A stretch of DNA of 64,000 nucleotides from Cupriavidus numazuensis (lineage in GTDB: Bacteria; Pseudomonadota; Gammaproteobacteria; Burkholderiales; Burkholderiaceae), in assembly GCF_905397435.1 (NCBI RefSeq), contig NZ_CAJPVI010000038.1, forward strand, positions 26,455-90,454. The letters run 5' to 3'. The notes beneath the pieces were generated by a model that searched no databases, had not been told where the DNA came from, and was given only the letters and a program-made list of their open reading frames with translations. Positions 17,507 through 26,474 of this stretch are shown here, piece by piece. The first letter of the stretch is position 1. Each line of letters begins with the position of its first letter. The position numbers and the translations under genes are program-made.

Positions 17507-17677
17507 TCAGATCGCCACCATCTCGAAATCTTCCTTGCGGGCGCCGCATTCCGGACAGGTCCAGTTGATGGGCACGTCTTCCCATTTGGTCCCCGGGGCA
17601 ATGCCGTCTTCCGGCGCGCCGGTGGCTTCGTCGTAGATCCAGCCGCAGATCAGGCACATCCAAGTCTTGTATTCCAT
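17507..17677 (-). CDS. Rubredoxin
   Basis: A 56-residue one-iron electron carrier. The two metal-binding knuckles are MCLICGW and CPECGARK, giving the Cys-x2-Cys ... Cys-x2-Cys pattern that binds a single iron. The conserved aromatic residues W6, Y15 and W39 and the motif DGIAPGTKWEDVP are present. Length is standard for bacterial rubredoxin. It starts at ATG 17677 and runs to TGA. It is divergent from hemL, and the shared gap of about 235 bp must hold both promoters. Electron partners are not evident nearby. Confidence 0.95.
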   Translation of the reverse strand: MEYKTWMCLICGWIYDEATGAPEDGIAPGTKWEDVPINWTCPECGARKEDFEMVAI

Positions 17678-17912
17678 AACAGGCTCTGGCGCTCTCCATT
17701 AAAATTCAGCGCAGATGGTACCGAATCGGCGCCGACGGCGCCAGCCGCTTAAGCCAGAATCGTGCCAAATCCGCCGTGTTCGCGCACGTTAGCGTACAAA
17801 TACCGGACAAAAGCCGCGCTATTCCACCGATTTGCACCGCTTTGCCCACGCTTTGGACGCCAGTTCGCGCCCGCTTGAACGCGTTTCCCCCGAGTTTTCC
17901 ACCAGGCAGACC

Positions 17913-19202
17913 ATGTCCCGTAACCAGCAGCTCTTCGACCGTGCCCAGCAAACCATTCCCGGGGGCGTCAACTCGCCCGTGCGGGCCTTCCGCTCGGTGG
18001 GCGGCACGCCGCGCTTCATCACGCGTGCCGAAGGCGCATACATGTGGGATGCGGATGGCCAGCGCTATATCGACTACATCGGCTCCTGGGGCCCGATGAT
18101 CGTCGGCCACGCCCACCCCGACGTGGTCCGCGCCGTGCAGGAGACCGCCGCGCACAGCTTCTCGTTCGGCGCCCCGACCGAGGCCGAGATCGACATGGCC
18201 GAGGAAATCTGCAAGCTGGTGCCGTCGATCGAACAGGTGCGCCTGGTGTCGTCGGGCACCGAGGCGACCATGAGCGCGCTGCGCCTGGCGCGCGGGTTCA
18301 CCGGCCGCGACCTGATCATCAAGTTCGAAGGCTGCTACCACGGCCATGCCGACAGCCTGCTGGTCAAGGCCGGCTCGGGCCTGCTGACCTTTGCCGACAC
18401 CACGCAGAACGCACCGTCGTCGGCCGGCGTGCCCGCAGACGTGACGCGCCACACCATGGTGCTCGAGTACAACAACGTCGCGCAGCTCGAAGAAGCGTTT
18501 GCCCAGCACCGCGGCGAGATCGCCGCCGTGATCGTGGAGGTGGTGGCCGGCAACATGAACCTCGTGCGCGCGAGCGACGCGTTCCTGAAAGCCATGCGCG
18601 AACTGTGCACCCGTGACGGCGCCGTGCTGATCTTTGACGAAGTCATGACCGGTTTCCGCGTGGCACTGGGCGGCGCGCAGTCCCACTACGGCATCACGCC
18701 CGACATGACCTGCCTGGGCAAGGTCATCGGCGGCGGCATGCCGGCGGCGGCCTTTGGCGGCCGGCGCGACATCATGGCGAAGCTCGCCCCGCTGGGTGGC
18801 GTGTACCAGGCGGGCACCCTGTCGGGCAATCCGCTGGCCGTGGCGGCCGGCCTGACCACGCTGCGGCTGATCCAGGCACCGGGCTTCTACGACAAGCTCG
18901 CCGCGCAAACCCGCAAGCTGGCCGACGGCCTGAGCGAAGCCGCCCGCGCCGCCGGCGTGCCGTTCGCCGCCGATGCCATCGGCGGCATGTTCGGCATCTA
19001 CTTCCGCGACGGCGTGCCGGGCAGCTTTGCCGAGGTCACCAAGAGCGACACCGCGCGCTTCAACCGCTTCTTCCATGCCATGCTCGACAACGGCGTGTAC
19101 CTGGCGCCGTCGGCATTCGAGGCCGGCTTTGTCTCGGCCTGCCATGACGACGCCATCCTGCAGGCCACGCTGGACGCCGCGCGCAAGGCCTTCGCGGCCT
19201 GA
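17913..19202 (+). CDS. hemL: Glutamate-1-semialdehyde 2,1-aminomutase
   Basis: A 429-residue PLP-dependent enzyme that converts glutamate-1-semialdehyde to 5-aminolevulinate in the C5 pathway of heme and siroheme synthesis. The PLP lysine is K270 in GKVIGGGMP. N-terminal FDRAQQTIPGGVNSPVRAF and FDEVMTGFRV are diagnostic. The start at 17913 matches family N-termini (MSRNQQLFDRA); an upstream in-frame extension to 17832 is not supported. Length agrees with the family (about 427). Confidence 0.97.
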   Translation: MSRNQQLFDRAQQTIPGGVNSPVRAFRSVGGTPRFITRAEGAYMWDADGQRYIDYIGSWGPMIVGHAHPDVVRAVQETAAHSFSFGAPTEAEIDMAEEICKLVPSIEQVRLVSSGTEATMSALRLARGFTGRDLIIKFEGCYHGHADSLLVKAGSGLLTFADTTQNAPSSAGVPADVTRHTMVLEYNNVAQLEEAFAQHRGEIAAVIVEVVAGNMNLVRASDAFLKAMRELCTRDGAVLIFDEVMTGFRVALGGAQSHYGITPDMTCLGKVIGGGMPAAAFGGRRDIMAKLAPLGGVYQAGTLSGNPLAVAAGLTTLRLIQAPGFYDKLAAQTRKLADGLSEAARAAGVPFAADAIGGMFGIYFRDGVPGSFAEVTKSDTARFNRFFHAMLDNGVYLAPSAFEAGFVSACHDDAILQATLDAARKAFAA

Positions 19203-19272
19203 CCGGAGCCAAAGCAGGGACGGCACGCGCCGTGCGCTACACTTGAGATTCGCCTCAACCCGGGAGCCCACG

Positions 19273-19899
19273 ATGCGCGCCTCACTGCCCCTGTCCTCCA
19301 CCCCGACCCGCTCCGCCGGCTGGCTCCGCTGGCTGTTGCTGGCCTGCCTGGCCAGCCTGCTGTCGGCCTGCGGCTACAACGACTTCCAGTCCAAGGACGA
19401 GGCGGTCAAGGCAGCCTGGGGCGAGGTCGTCAACCAGTACCAGCGGCGTGCCGACCTGATCCCGAACCTCGTCAACACCGTCAAGGGCTACGCCACGCAC
19501 GAGCGCGAGACGCTCGAGGCCGTGACCAAGGCACGTGCCGCCGCCACCAGCATCCAGGTCTCGCCTGAGACCCTCAAAGACCCGGAAGCCTTCAAGCGCT
19601 TCCAGCAGGCGCAGGGCGAGCTGTCCGGCGCGCTGTCGCGCCTGCTGGCGGTATCGGAGAACTACCCCCAACTCAAGGCCGATGCCTCGTTCCGCGACCT
19701 GCAATCGCAGCTCGAAGGCACGGAGAACCGCATCACGGTGGCGCGCCAGCGCTACATCGCGGCGGTGCGCGACTACAACGTGCTCGCGCGCAGCTTCCCG
19801 ACCAACCTGACGGCCATGGTATTCAAGTACGAGGTCAAGCCTTCGTTCGCGGTGGAAAACGAGAAGGCAATCTCCACGCCGCCGGCCGTGAAGTTCTGA
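19273..19899 (+). CDS. LemA family lipoprotein
   Basis: A 208-residue LemA-type protein. The N-terminus has a lipoprotein signal with lipobox LLSAC, lipidation expected on C33. The mature part has the family's long helices, including WGEVVNQYQRRADLIPNLV and ENRITVARQRYIAAVRDYN. LemA proteins are usually encoded with TPM-domain (YgcG-type) proteins, as here: two TPM genes follow within 16 and 12 bp. The molecular function of the pair is not established. Confidence 0.93.
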   Translation: MRASLPLSSTPTRSAGWLRWLLLACLASLLSACGYNDFQSKDEAVKAAWGEVVNQYQRRADLIPNLVNTVKGYATHERETLEAVTKARAAATSIQVSPETLKDPEAFKRFQQAQGELSGALSRLLAVSENYPQLKADASFRDLQSQLEGTENRITVARQRYIAAVRDYNVLARSFPTNLTAMVFKYEVKPSFAVENEKAISTPPAVKF

Positions 19900-19915
19900 C
19901 AGCAGGACACGCACC

Positions 19916-20782
19916 GTGGGCACACTGACCGCCCTGCCCGCTCTCCGTTGCTGGCGCCGCTGGCTGGCCGCCATGCTGTGGCTGGTCAGCGTGCTCGCCA
20001 TGCCGGCGCTGGCGGCCAATGACGGCTTCGTGCCCGTTCCGCCGCTGACCCAGCGCGTCACGGACCTGACCAACACCCTCTCCGCCACCCAGCGCACCGC
20101 GCTGGAAAACGTGCTGGCCGAATATGAGCAGCAGCGCGGCAGCCAGATCTTCGTGCTGATGCTGCCGACCACCGAGCCCGAAACCATCGACGCCTACAGC
20201 ATCCGCGTGGCTGACGCGTGGCGTGCCGGCCGCAAGGGTATCGACGACGGCGTGATCGTGCTGATCGCCAAGGACAACCCGCCCGGCCTGCGCAAGATGC
20301 GGCTCGAAGTCGGGCGCGGCGTGCAGGGGTCGCTGACCGATGCCATGTCCAAGCGCATCCTGCAGGATGTGATGGCGCCGCACTTCCGCCAGAACGACTT
20401 CTACGGCGGGCTGGCGGCCGGCATCTCGGCGATCCAGGCGACCATCGACAAGGAAGGCCTGGCCGGGCCACAGCCGCGCAAGCAGGAGACATCGTTCTGG
20501 TCGGACTGGCTGCCGGTACTGTTCCCGCTGGCCATCATCCTGTTCTTCTTCCTGACCGCCGCCACGCGCCGCCGCGGCCCGCAGATCGTCACCACACCGC
20601 GTGGCCGCGACGTCATTGCCGGTGGACTAGGAGGCCTCGGCGGCTACGGCATGGGCAGCGACTGGGGCCGCCGCGGCGGCTTCGGCGGCGGCGGTGATTT
20701 TGGCGGCGGCGACTCGGGCGGCGGCTTCAGTGGCGGGGGCGGCGGCGGCTTCGACGGAGGCGGCGCCTCCGGCAACTGGTAA
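19916..20782 (+). CDS. TPM (YgcG-type) membrane protein with Gly-rich tail
   Basis: A 288-residue protein starting at GTG, since no ATG fits. A signal segment (about residues 10-32) precedes a TPM domain (about 40-165, with VTDLTNTLSATQR and DDGVIVLIAK). One transmembrane helix follows (about 195-220), with a basic stop, and then a glycine-rich C-terminus with GGG/GGF repeats. This order, periplasmic TPM, helix and glycine-rich tail, is typical of YgcG-like partners of LemA. Function is unknown beyond membrane association. Confidence 0.9.
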   Translation: MGTLTALPALRCWRRWLAAMLWLVSVLAMPALAANDGFVPVPPLTQRVTDLTNTLSATQRTALENVLAEYEQQRGSQIFVLMLPTTEPETIDAYSIRVADAWRAGRKGIDDGVIVLIAKDNPPGLRKMRLEVGRGVQGSLTDAMSKRILQDVMAPHFRQNDFYGGLAAGISAIQATIDKEGLAGPQPRKQETSFWSDWLPVLFPLAIILFFFLTAATRRRGPQIVTTPRGRDVIAGGLGGLGGYGMGSDWGRRGGFGGGGDFGGGDSGGGFSGGGGGGFDGGGASGNW

Positions 20783-20794
20783 GGAGACCCGGCC

Positions 20795-21298
20795 ATGCCA
20801 TCGCTGCGACGCGCGCTGCGCCACCTCGGCACCACCACCGGCACCGCCCGACGCCATTTCCCAGCTGAGGCGCAACAGCAGCTTCATGACGCCGTTCACA
20901 CAGGTGAATCACGCCACCGGGGCGAGATCCGGGTGGTGATCGAGGCGAGCCTGCCGGTTGGCCATGCGTGGGGTGGTACCACGCCGCGGGCAAGGGCGCG
21001 GGCTTTGTTTGGGGCGTTGGAGGTGTGGAATACCGAGGACCATACCGGGGTGCTGCTGTATATCAATCTGGCTGACCATGCGGTGGAGCTGCTGGCGGAT
21101 CGGGGGATTGATGCGCGGGTGGGAGCTAAGACCTGGCGGGTTATCTGCGATGAACTGGCTCATGGGCTGGCGCAGGATCTGTCTGTCCAACCTGTGCTCA
21201 AGGCGGTTGGACAGATTCATGACCTGTTGGCTACCCACTTTCCGGCTGGGGATGGGCCGAACCGCAATGAGTTGGAGGATCGGCCGATTGTGCTTTGA
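20795..21298 (+). CDS. TPM domain protein (COG3762-like)
   Basis: A 167-residue cytoplasmic-looking TPM domain protein without a signal peptide. It has family-like segments RGEIRVVIEAS, TGVLLYINLADHAVELLADRGI and WRVICDELAHGL. AAGGAG overlaps the stop of the preceding gene and gives good spacing to the ATG. It is the third gene of the lemA-TPM-TPM operon. Its 3' half is visibly less G/C-biased at third positions than its neighbours. Confidence 0.85.
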   Translation: MPSLRRALRHLGTTTGTARRHFPAEAQQQLHDAVHTGESRHRGEIRVVIEASLPVGHAWGGTTPRARARALFGALEVWNTEDHTGVLLYINLADHAVELLADRGIDARVGAKTWRVICDELAHGLAQDLSVQPVLKAVGQIHDLLATHFPAGDGPNRNELEDRPIVL

Positions 21299-21346
21299 TC
21301 GCTCTCTCAATCCACCTCGTTCCACCTCATCCCGCCTCATCCCGCC

Positions 21347-22606
21347 TCATTCCGACCGACGCTTGCCCATCAGGTACCACAGTGCTGCCAGCGCCTGCAG
21401 CGCCACGAGCCCTGACCATGCCGAGAGGTGGGCATTCGCGGGATACCGGCCATCTGTAGTCGGCCACAGATCCAATACCTGGCCAATCCCAACCTGGCAA
21501 AGGAATGTGGCCAGAAACACGGTAAGCGTCATGGCTGTCGTTGCACGGCCCATCAGTGCATCCGGGAAACTGCGCGCCAGAACGGCATAGGTCAGGATGC
21601 CGCTCGAGCCAAACACGCCATAGGCCGCCCACAGCAGCACCGGCGGCAGCGGCACCTGGACCATGATCAACACCTGGATCACGATAAAGCCCATCATGCC
21701 AGCGCCGGCAAAGGCCTTCAGGCTTACGCCGAGCCTCTCCAGGTGACGTGCGGCCCAGCCCGACCCTACGCAGCCCGCCATCATCGCCAGACCGATGACT
21801 GACACCAGTCGCGCGCTCTGGTCAGGCGCAAAGCCCGACACATCGCGCATAAAAGCACCCACCCACAGCGTTTGCACGGCAAGGAACACGCCCTGGTTGA
21901 GCAAGGTCAGGGGCACCACGCGCCAGAAGCGCTCGCTGCCAAGGATTTGACGCGTGCCGCGAAGTTGCTCGGCCAGGGTTTCCCGCCCCGGTCTGGCCTT
22001 GTCCGGCACGCCAAACCAAAGCAAGGCGGCCATGGCCAGCGATACGAAGGCCAAGCCGGCACTGACAGAACGCCAGTCCGTCCAGGACAACAGCCACGCC
22101 AGCGGCGATCCCACCACCACTGCACCCAGTCCGCCAATGGCCATGACAAGGCCGTTGAGCAAGGGCATACGCGACAAAGGAAACCACATCGACAGCGCCT
22201 GGATGGCCGCCCCCAGGCAAACCGATACACCGACACCGATCAACAGCCGCCCTGCAGCGAGTCCCGCCATACCGGGCGCCAGCGCAAATACCATGGATCC
22301 GGCTACCGCAGCCAGAAGCATCACGGCCTCGGTCTTGCGGGGTCCATATCGATCCAGCAGGATGCCGGCTGGCAACTGCGCAGCGGCAAACCCGAGGAAA
22401 TAAAAGCTGGTGAGCAGGCCGAGGTCACCGGCGCTCAAGCCCAATTCACGGGTCAAGTGCGGCGCGAAGCCCAGATTGACACCACGGAATACATAAGAAA
22501 CCAGAAAGCCCAGCGAAAAAACCGCCAGAACCCGCCAGCGGGCATCTGTAGCGGGACCGTGTTCCGGGCGGGCCATTGAAGATCGGGTAGCAGCAGAGGT
22601 CGTCAT
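21347..22606 (-). CDS. MFS transporter
   Basis: A 419-residue major facilitator superfamily carrier with about twelve hydrophobic segments. It has the inter-helix motif LLDRYGPRKTEAVMLL between helices 2 and 3, typical of the superfamily. The ATG at 22606 is preferred over a 64-residue upstream extension because the hydrophobic core starts about 25 residues later and the extension would overlap the promoter of the divergent LysR gene. The divergent LysR regulator is the likely controller. The substrate is not readable. Confidence 0.9.
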   Translation of the reverse strand: MTTSAATRSSMARPEHGPATDARWRVLAVFSLGFLVSYVFRGVNLGFAPHLTRELGLSAGDLGLLTSFYFLGFAAAQLPAGILLDRYGPRKTEAVMLLAAVAGSMVFALAPGMAGLAAGRLLIGVGVSVCLGAAIQALSMWFPLSRMPLLNGLVMAIGGLGAVVVGSPLAWLLSWTDWRSVSAGLAFVSLAMAALLWFGVPDKARPGRETLAEQLRGTRQILGSERFWRVVPLTLLNQGVFLAVQTLWVGAFMRDVSGFAPDQSARLVSVIGLAMMAGCVGSGWAARHLERLGVSLKAFAGAGMMGFIVIQVLIMVQVPLPPVLLWAAYGVFGSSGILTYAVLARSFPDALMGRATTAMTLTVFLATFLCQVGIGQVLDLWPTTDGRYPANAHLSAWSGLVALQALAALWYLMGKRRSE

Positions 22607-22683
22607 GCCGTCATTGTCCTCACCTGCATGGTGCAACGCCAACGAAAGATACGGTCGGCAATTGTGAGTAGAATTTGACGGCC

Positions 22684-23613
22684 ATGGCCCGCAAACCTTC
22701 CGACCGCCCTGTTCACATTCCTCCACTGCAAGCGCTGCGTGCACTCGAAGCCGCCGCGCGCCATCGCAGCTTCTCGCGTGCCGCCCAGGAACTTGCACTG
22801 ACTCACAGCGCCATCAGCCATCACATGCGGGCGCTCGAGGACAAGCTCGGCACCAAACTATTTCAGCGCACCGGCAGCCAGATGGCACCCACCAGTGTCG
22901 GTGCACGGCTGGCCGAGCAAATCCGTGCCGCGCTGGACGACATCGAAGGCGCGCTGCGCGAAGCCAGCAGTGCCGCCGGGCCACCTGTCGTACGCCTGCA
23001 GGTCAGTGTCATGGCGGACCTCGCCAATGCCTGGCTGATCCGGCGCCTGCCAGCACTCCATACCCTGGCGCCGCAACTGGACCTGCACCTGCGGCTACAC
23101 GCCGAGATCAACCCACCCGATCCTTACAGCGTGGACGTCGGCATCTGGCACCAGCGCATCGACCTGCCCGGCTTCGCGTGCCATAACCTGATCGAGGATC
23201 ACGTGGTTGCCGTGGCCAGCCCTTCCCTGTTGGCCCAGTATCCGGACTTCACCCTGGCCGACATACCGCGCATGCCGATGCTGCGTTTCGCCCTGCGGCC
23301 GTGGAGGGACTGGCTGGAAAGTGCAGGCCTGCCGGGCGACGAGCCGGAGCGAGGTCCCATCTTTCAGGATGCCGGCCTGATGCTCCAATCGGCGGTGGCG
23401 GGACTTGGGGTGGCCACAGCACGCCTGCAACTCGCACATGACTACATTGCGAACGGACAGCTGATCCAGCTCGGCGACGTGCGAATACCGTCCAGCCTCC
23501 ACTATTGGGTGACCTGGCGCGAAGGCAATCCTCGCGAAAAGGCTATTCAACAGTTCCACGCGTGGCTGCAAGGGGAAGTTGCCGCGTCAGAACTGGCCTC
23601 GCGCCCTCATTGA
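22684..23613 (+). CDS. LysR family transcriptional regulator (GcvA-like)
   Basis: A 309-residue LysR-type regulator. The N-terminal winged helix-turn-helix (about residues 12-70) contains ALRALEAAARHRSFSRAAQ and LTHSAISHHMRALE. A periplasmic-binding-protein-like effector domain fills residues 90-295. The sequence style (PPLQALRALEAAARH) is that of the GcvA subgroup. It is divergent from the MFS gene across 77 bp, the classical arrangement for control of the neighbour. The effector is unknown. Confidence 0.93.
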   Translation: MARKPSDRPVHIPPLQALRALEAAARHRSFSRAAQELALTHSAISHHMRALEDKLGTKLFQRTGSQMAPTSVGARLAEQIRAALDDIEGALREASSAAGPPVVRLQVSVMADLANAWLIRRLPALHTLAPQLDLHLRLHAEINPPDPYSVDVGIWHQRIDLPGFACHNLIEDHVVAVASPSLLAQYPDFTLADIPRMPMLRFALRPWRDWLESAGLPGDEPERGPIFQDAGLMLQSAVAGLGVATARLQLAHDYIANGQLIQLGDVRIPSSLHYWVTWREGNPREKAIQQFHAWLQGEVAASELASRPH

Positions 23614-24650
23614 ACTGAGGCCATTCCGCTTAAGCGGTTACAAGACTGAAACCTTTTGGCTTCCACCGGGTGTACGCACCGCCACGCACCTGGCCTCATC
23701 CTTCAAGACGAGAAGCGAGTGTTCTGGCGCACATTCCACCTCATCCTCGCGAGCTCCCTATCCACCATACGCAGTTCCGGCCTCGTCCAATCTCGCGATT
23801 CGCAAACCCCGTACTTCGGTGTCGGCTATGCCTTGCGCACGCCAGGCTGGCAAAAGTGTGGCAAAAGGTGTTTCACAACTGCAACCTTTTGGCAGATCGC
23901 GGATACCCCTAATCAGATTGGATTATTTGTTTCGTCTGCTGCACAAAATTGCAGTTTTTACCTGCTTCCAGCATCACATTGACGGTTTTGAGCGTTCGTC
24001 GGGCCACAAACCGCGCTCACGCCGAGTCGTAACTGTCCAGACACATCTGGTTACACAGTACCGCCTGCGACACACGACCTCCAATTCCCCTCCTTAAGAA
24101 TCAGGCACTTAGCTGCTGTGGCACGTTCGTCGCTCCTATGCCAGCAAAGCAAAACGACGGACGGGCCTGACAGCAGCATCGGAAGACCGCCCGGACTCAA
24201 CGCAAACGAAGGGCTGCCATGACGGCCCTCGAGGGGAAATAAGACATCGGGACCGGCGCAAGTTCGCGCCCTTCTCCGCGGGACCGGCATCCGCCGGACA
24301 ACACCGCATACGTACTGCTTTGCTGCAATTTCAGGCGTGACCGGTTCCTGAAGGAGGTCGGACCGACTCACGGCCCCGCAAGCATGCTCGCCGAAACCGG
24401 GCATGTGAACGGGGTGGGAACGCCGCGGCTTTCGGGTTATCGGCGCGAACTCTGAGAACGGTGAAGTCGGGAAGCTATCGGGTCATTTGCGCACCGGGGG
24501 ACGTGCCGATCTTGCATCGGCCGGCGCTGGCAATCGCCTACGACACGGAAGATTCCTGATTTGGCCCTGGCCGGTCCGCCCGGCTGAATCCTGTGCCTGT
24601 CTTCAGCGGGTGCACTTTTCCCTTGAAACCACGACGTTAAGGAGAAGGTC
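23614..24650. other. Long non-coding gap upstream of flp
   Basis: About 1 kb with no convincing gene on either strand. The only open frame of size (24051-24404, minus) has no recognisable features. A 23 kb-side inverted pair, CAAAAGGT and ACCTTTTG (around 23862-23890), could form a hairpin, and ACCTTTTGGC also occurs near 23650. A sigma54-like sequence TGGCAC-N5-TCGCT is at 24119-24134, with one mismatch in the -12 element. The flp promoter and perhaps a long leader must lie here. Confidence 0.6.
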
Positions 24651-24854
24651 ATGAACTCCATGATCCAAGGCATCAAGCAATTTGTTCGTGAAGAAGACGG
24701 CGCAGCTGGCATCGAGTACGCACTGTTGCTGGCCTTCGTGGCGCTGGTGATGGTTGCAGCGGCTACCTCGGTGAAAGACTCCGTGAAGTCCATCTGGACA
24801 GCCATCAACACCGCGCTGGCCAACGCCGCACCAGCTGCACCGGCCGGAAGCTGA
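24651..24854 (+). CDS. flp: Flp type IVb major pilin
   Basis: A 67-residue Flp prepilin, the structural subunit of the Tad pilus. The leader MNSMIQGIKQFVREEDG ends at G17, and cleavage there gives a mature N-terminus AAGIEYALL with Glu5-Tyr6. This satisfies the G/XXXXEY rule of Flp pilins. A hydrophobic helix and a short alanine-rich tail follow. AAGGAGAAGG precedes the ATG. It is the first gene of the Tad operon and is followed by a strong hairpin that may separate its mRNA from the downstream genes. Confidence 0.95.
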   Translation: MNSMIQGIKQFVREEDGAAGIEYALLLAFVALVMVAAATSVKDSVKSIWTAINTALANAAPAAPAGS

Positions 24855-24870
24855 GCTTTGCGGCATGCGC

Positions 24871-24903
24871 ATGGTCAGTTCAGCATCCTCCTGAACTGAC
24901 CAT
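24871..24903 (+). promoter_or_regulatory. Perfect 13-bp hairpin between flp and cpaA
   Basis: The arms ATGGTCAGTTCAG and CTGAACTGACCAT are perfect complements around a 7-base loop. No T-run follows, so it is not a standard terminator. It begins 16 bp after the flp stop, where a stabilising 3' structure or partial terminator would raise pilin mRNA relative to the assembly genes. Confidence 0.75.
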
Positions 24904-24951
24904 CGCTGCCAATCAAAGCAAACAGTGTCTCGACTTTCCAGGACCGACGCC

Positions 24952-25479
24952 ATGCACGCGTTCTCACCGGCCATTTCCTTCTGCTTGCTCGTCATGGTCG
25001 CCATTGCCGCCACCAGCGATCTGCGCAGACGTCGAATCCCGAACTGGCTAGTAGGTGCCGGGCTGCTGGTCGCATTGGTCCTGCAGATTCATCAACTCGG
25101 TGCTGCCGCTGGTGCCATGACATGGCTGACTGGCGCTCTTGCAGGCCTGGCGCCATTCGTCATCCTCTATCTCATGCGAGCTCTCGGTGCGGGAGACGCC
25201 AAGCTGATGGCCGCCATCGGCGCATTCGTTGGCCCACAGCCATTGCTGCACATCATGCTCGTCACCTTCCTCGCCGGAGGAGTCATGGCGCTGATCATGA
25301 TCGCGATCTTCAGAAGCCCGCGCCAGGCGCTGGCAAGGGTTTCGGTCATGTTGCTGTCGTTGCCATTCGGCATGACGTCGGTCGAAGCCACCAGCGAACG
25401 CAAGACAAAAGGTTCGAGGTTGCCTTATGCCGTGCCTATGGCAGTGGGCGTGCTACTGGTGGTGACAGACATGATGTAG
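24952..25479 (+). CDS. cpaA: Prepilin peptidase CpaA/TadV
   Basis: A 175-residue membrane aspartic protease (A24 family) that cleaves Flp and pseudopilin leaders. The two catalytic aspartates are expected in SDLRRRRIPN and in GAGDAKL; both motifs are intact. About five to six hydrophobic helices are present. The start at ATG 24952 is chosen because AGGA lies upstream; a GTG at 24925 would add a polar extension unusual for the family. It lacks the methylation domain of the longer PilD type, as is normal for Tad systems. Confidence 0.92.
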   Translation: MHAFSPAISFCLLVMVAIAATSDLRRRRIPNWLVGAGLLVALVLQIHQLGAAAGAMTWLTGALAGLAPFVILYLMRALGAGDAKLMAAIGAFVGPQPLLHIMLVTFLAGGVMALIMIAIFRSPRQALARVSVMLLSLPFGMTSVEATSERKTKGSRLPYAVPMAVGVLLVVTDMM

Positions 25480-25545
25480 CGGAAGAACCAGGCAACAGGC
25501 CGCAAGGCGGACGATTCAGGCTTCAAACACGGGGAGGACCATCAA

Positions 25546-26385
25546 ATGAGAAACATACGCGCGTTCGTAATGCTGCTGGTGGCAGCGCTGGCCGGCCTCG
25601 CAGCAGTGGTACTGGCCTCTCGCTGGATGATGCAACAGAGTGCCGGCACCACAACCAAAGTGGTGGTCGCCTCGACCGACATCAATCTTGGCCAGCGCCT
25701 GAGCCCGGAGTTCATAAAGGTCGTCGACTGGCCGCGTGAAAGCCTGCCGCCCGGCGCGCTGATCGACCAGAAGACTGTCGATGGCCGCGTCACCAAGACC
25801 AGCGTAATGCGCGGCGAGCCGATCCTCGAATCCAAGCTGACGCCCGCCGGGACCAAAGGTGGTTTGTCCGCCGTCATCGCGGATGGCAAGCGGGCCATCA
25901 CCGTGCGCGTGAACGACGTGGTCGGCGTCGCCGGCTTCGCCCTGCCCGGCAGCTTCGTCGACATCATAGTGAACACGCAGAAGGACGCGAAATCCGAAGG
26001 ACAGCATGAGCAGTCGATCTCCAAGATCGTGCTCGAGAAGATCCTGGTGCTGGCTGTCGCGCAGGAGGTCAATCGCGACGAGACCAAGCCCAAGGTAGTC
26101 AATGCCGTGACGCTCGAAGTCTCGCCCGATGAGGCCGAGAAGCTCGACCTCGCGCGCAGTGTGGGCTCGCTGTCCCTGGTGCTGCGCAACCAGATTGACC
26201 CGCGTCCGGTCGACACGGCCGGGGCCACCAAGCGCAGCCTTCTGAACGAACCGATCCTGCAGGCCGCGGTTGCAGCGCCGGTAGTCAAGGCAGTGCAGGT
26301 CGTGCACCGGATCACGGAACGCAAGGTTTCCGGAAACTGCGTCGGTGTCATCAGCGGCATGCAGCAAAACCAGGAGTGCTTCTAA
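25546..26385 (+). CDS. cpaB: Flp pilus assembly protein CpaB/RcpC
   Basis: A 279-residue periplasmic protein with a single N-terminal anchor or signal segment (about residues 5-25, VMLLVAALAGLAAVVLASRW). A SAF domain follows (TDINLGQRLSPEFIKVVDWP), and then the RcpC/CpaB domain, with SAVIADGKRAITVRVNDVVG. It works with the secretin to form the outer-membrane channel of the Tad apparatus. A GGGGAGG site precedes the ATG. Confidence 0.93.
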   Translation: MRNIRAFVMLLVAALAGLAAVVLASRWMMQQSAGTTTKVVVASTDINLGQRLSPEFIKVVDWPRESLPPGALIDQKTVDGRVTKTSVMRGEPILESKLTPAGTKGGLSAVIADGKRAITVRVNDVVGVAGFALPGSFVDIIVNTQKDAKSEGQHEQSISKIVLEKILVLAVAQEVNRDETKPKVVNAVTLEVSPDEAEKLDLARSVGSLSLVLRNQIDPRPVDTAGATKRSLLNEPILQAAVAAPVVKAVQVVHRITERKVSGNCVGVISGMQQNQECF

Positions 26386-26474
26386 CAACGAAGTCAAAAA
26401 AGCACGCAGTACGCGGCCGCAGACGTCGCCAGCGCCAGCCCCATTGAGCCGGGGCATCAACCGGGGGAAATAAA

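Noticed and set aside
24119..24134. Sigma54-like promoter TGGCAC-N5-TCGCT
   Set aside because: One mismatch in the -12 element and about 500 bp from flp; kept only as a note.
24051..24404. 117-residue minus-strand open frame in the gap before flp
   Set aside because: No ribosome site, signal, domain or codon bias supports it.
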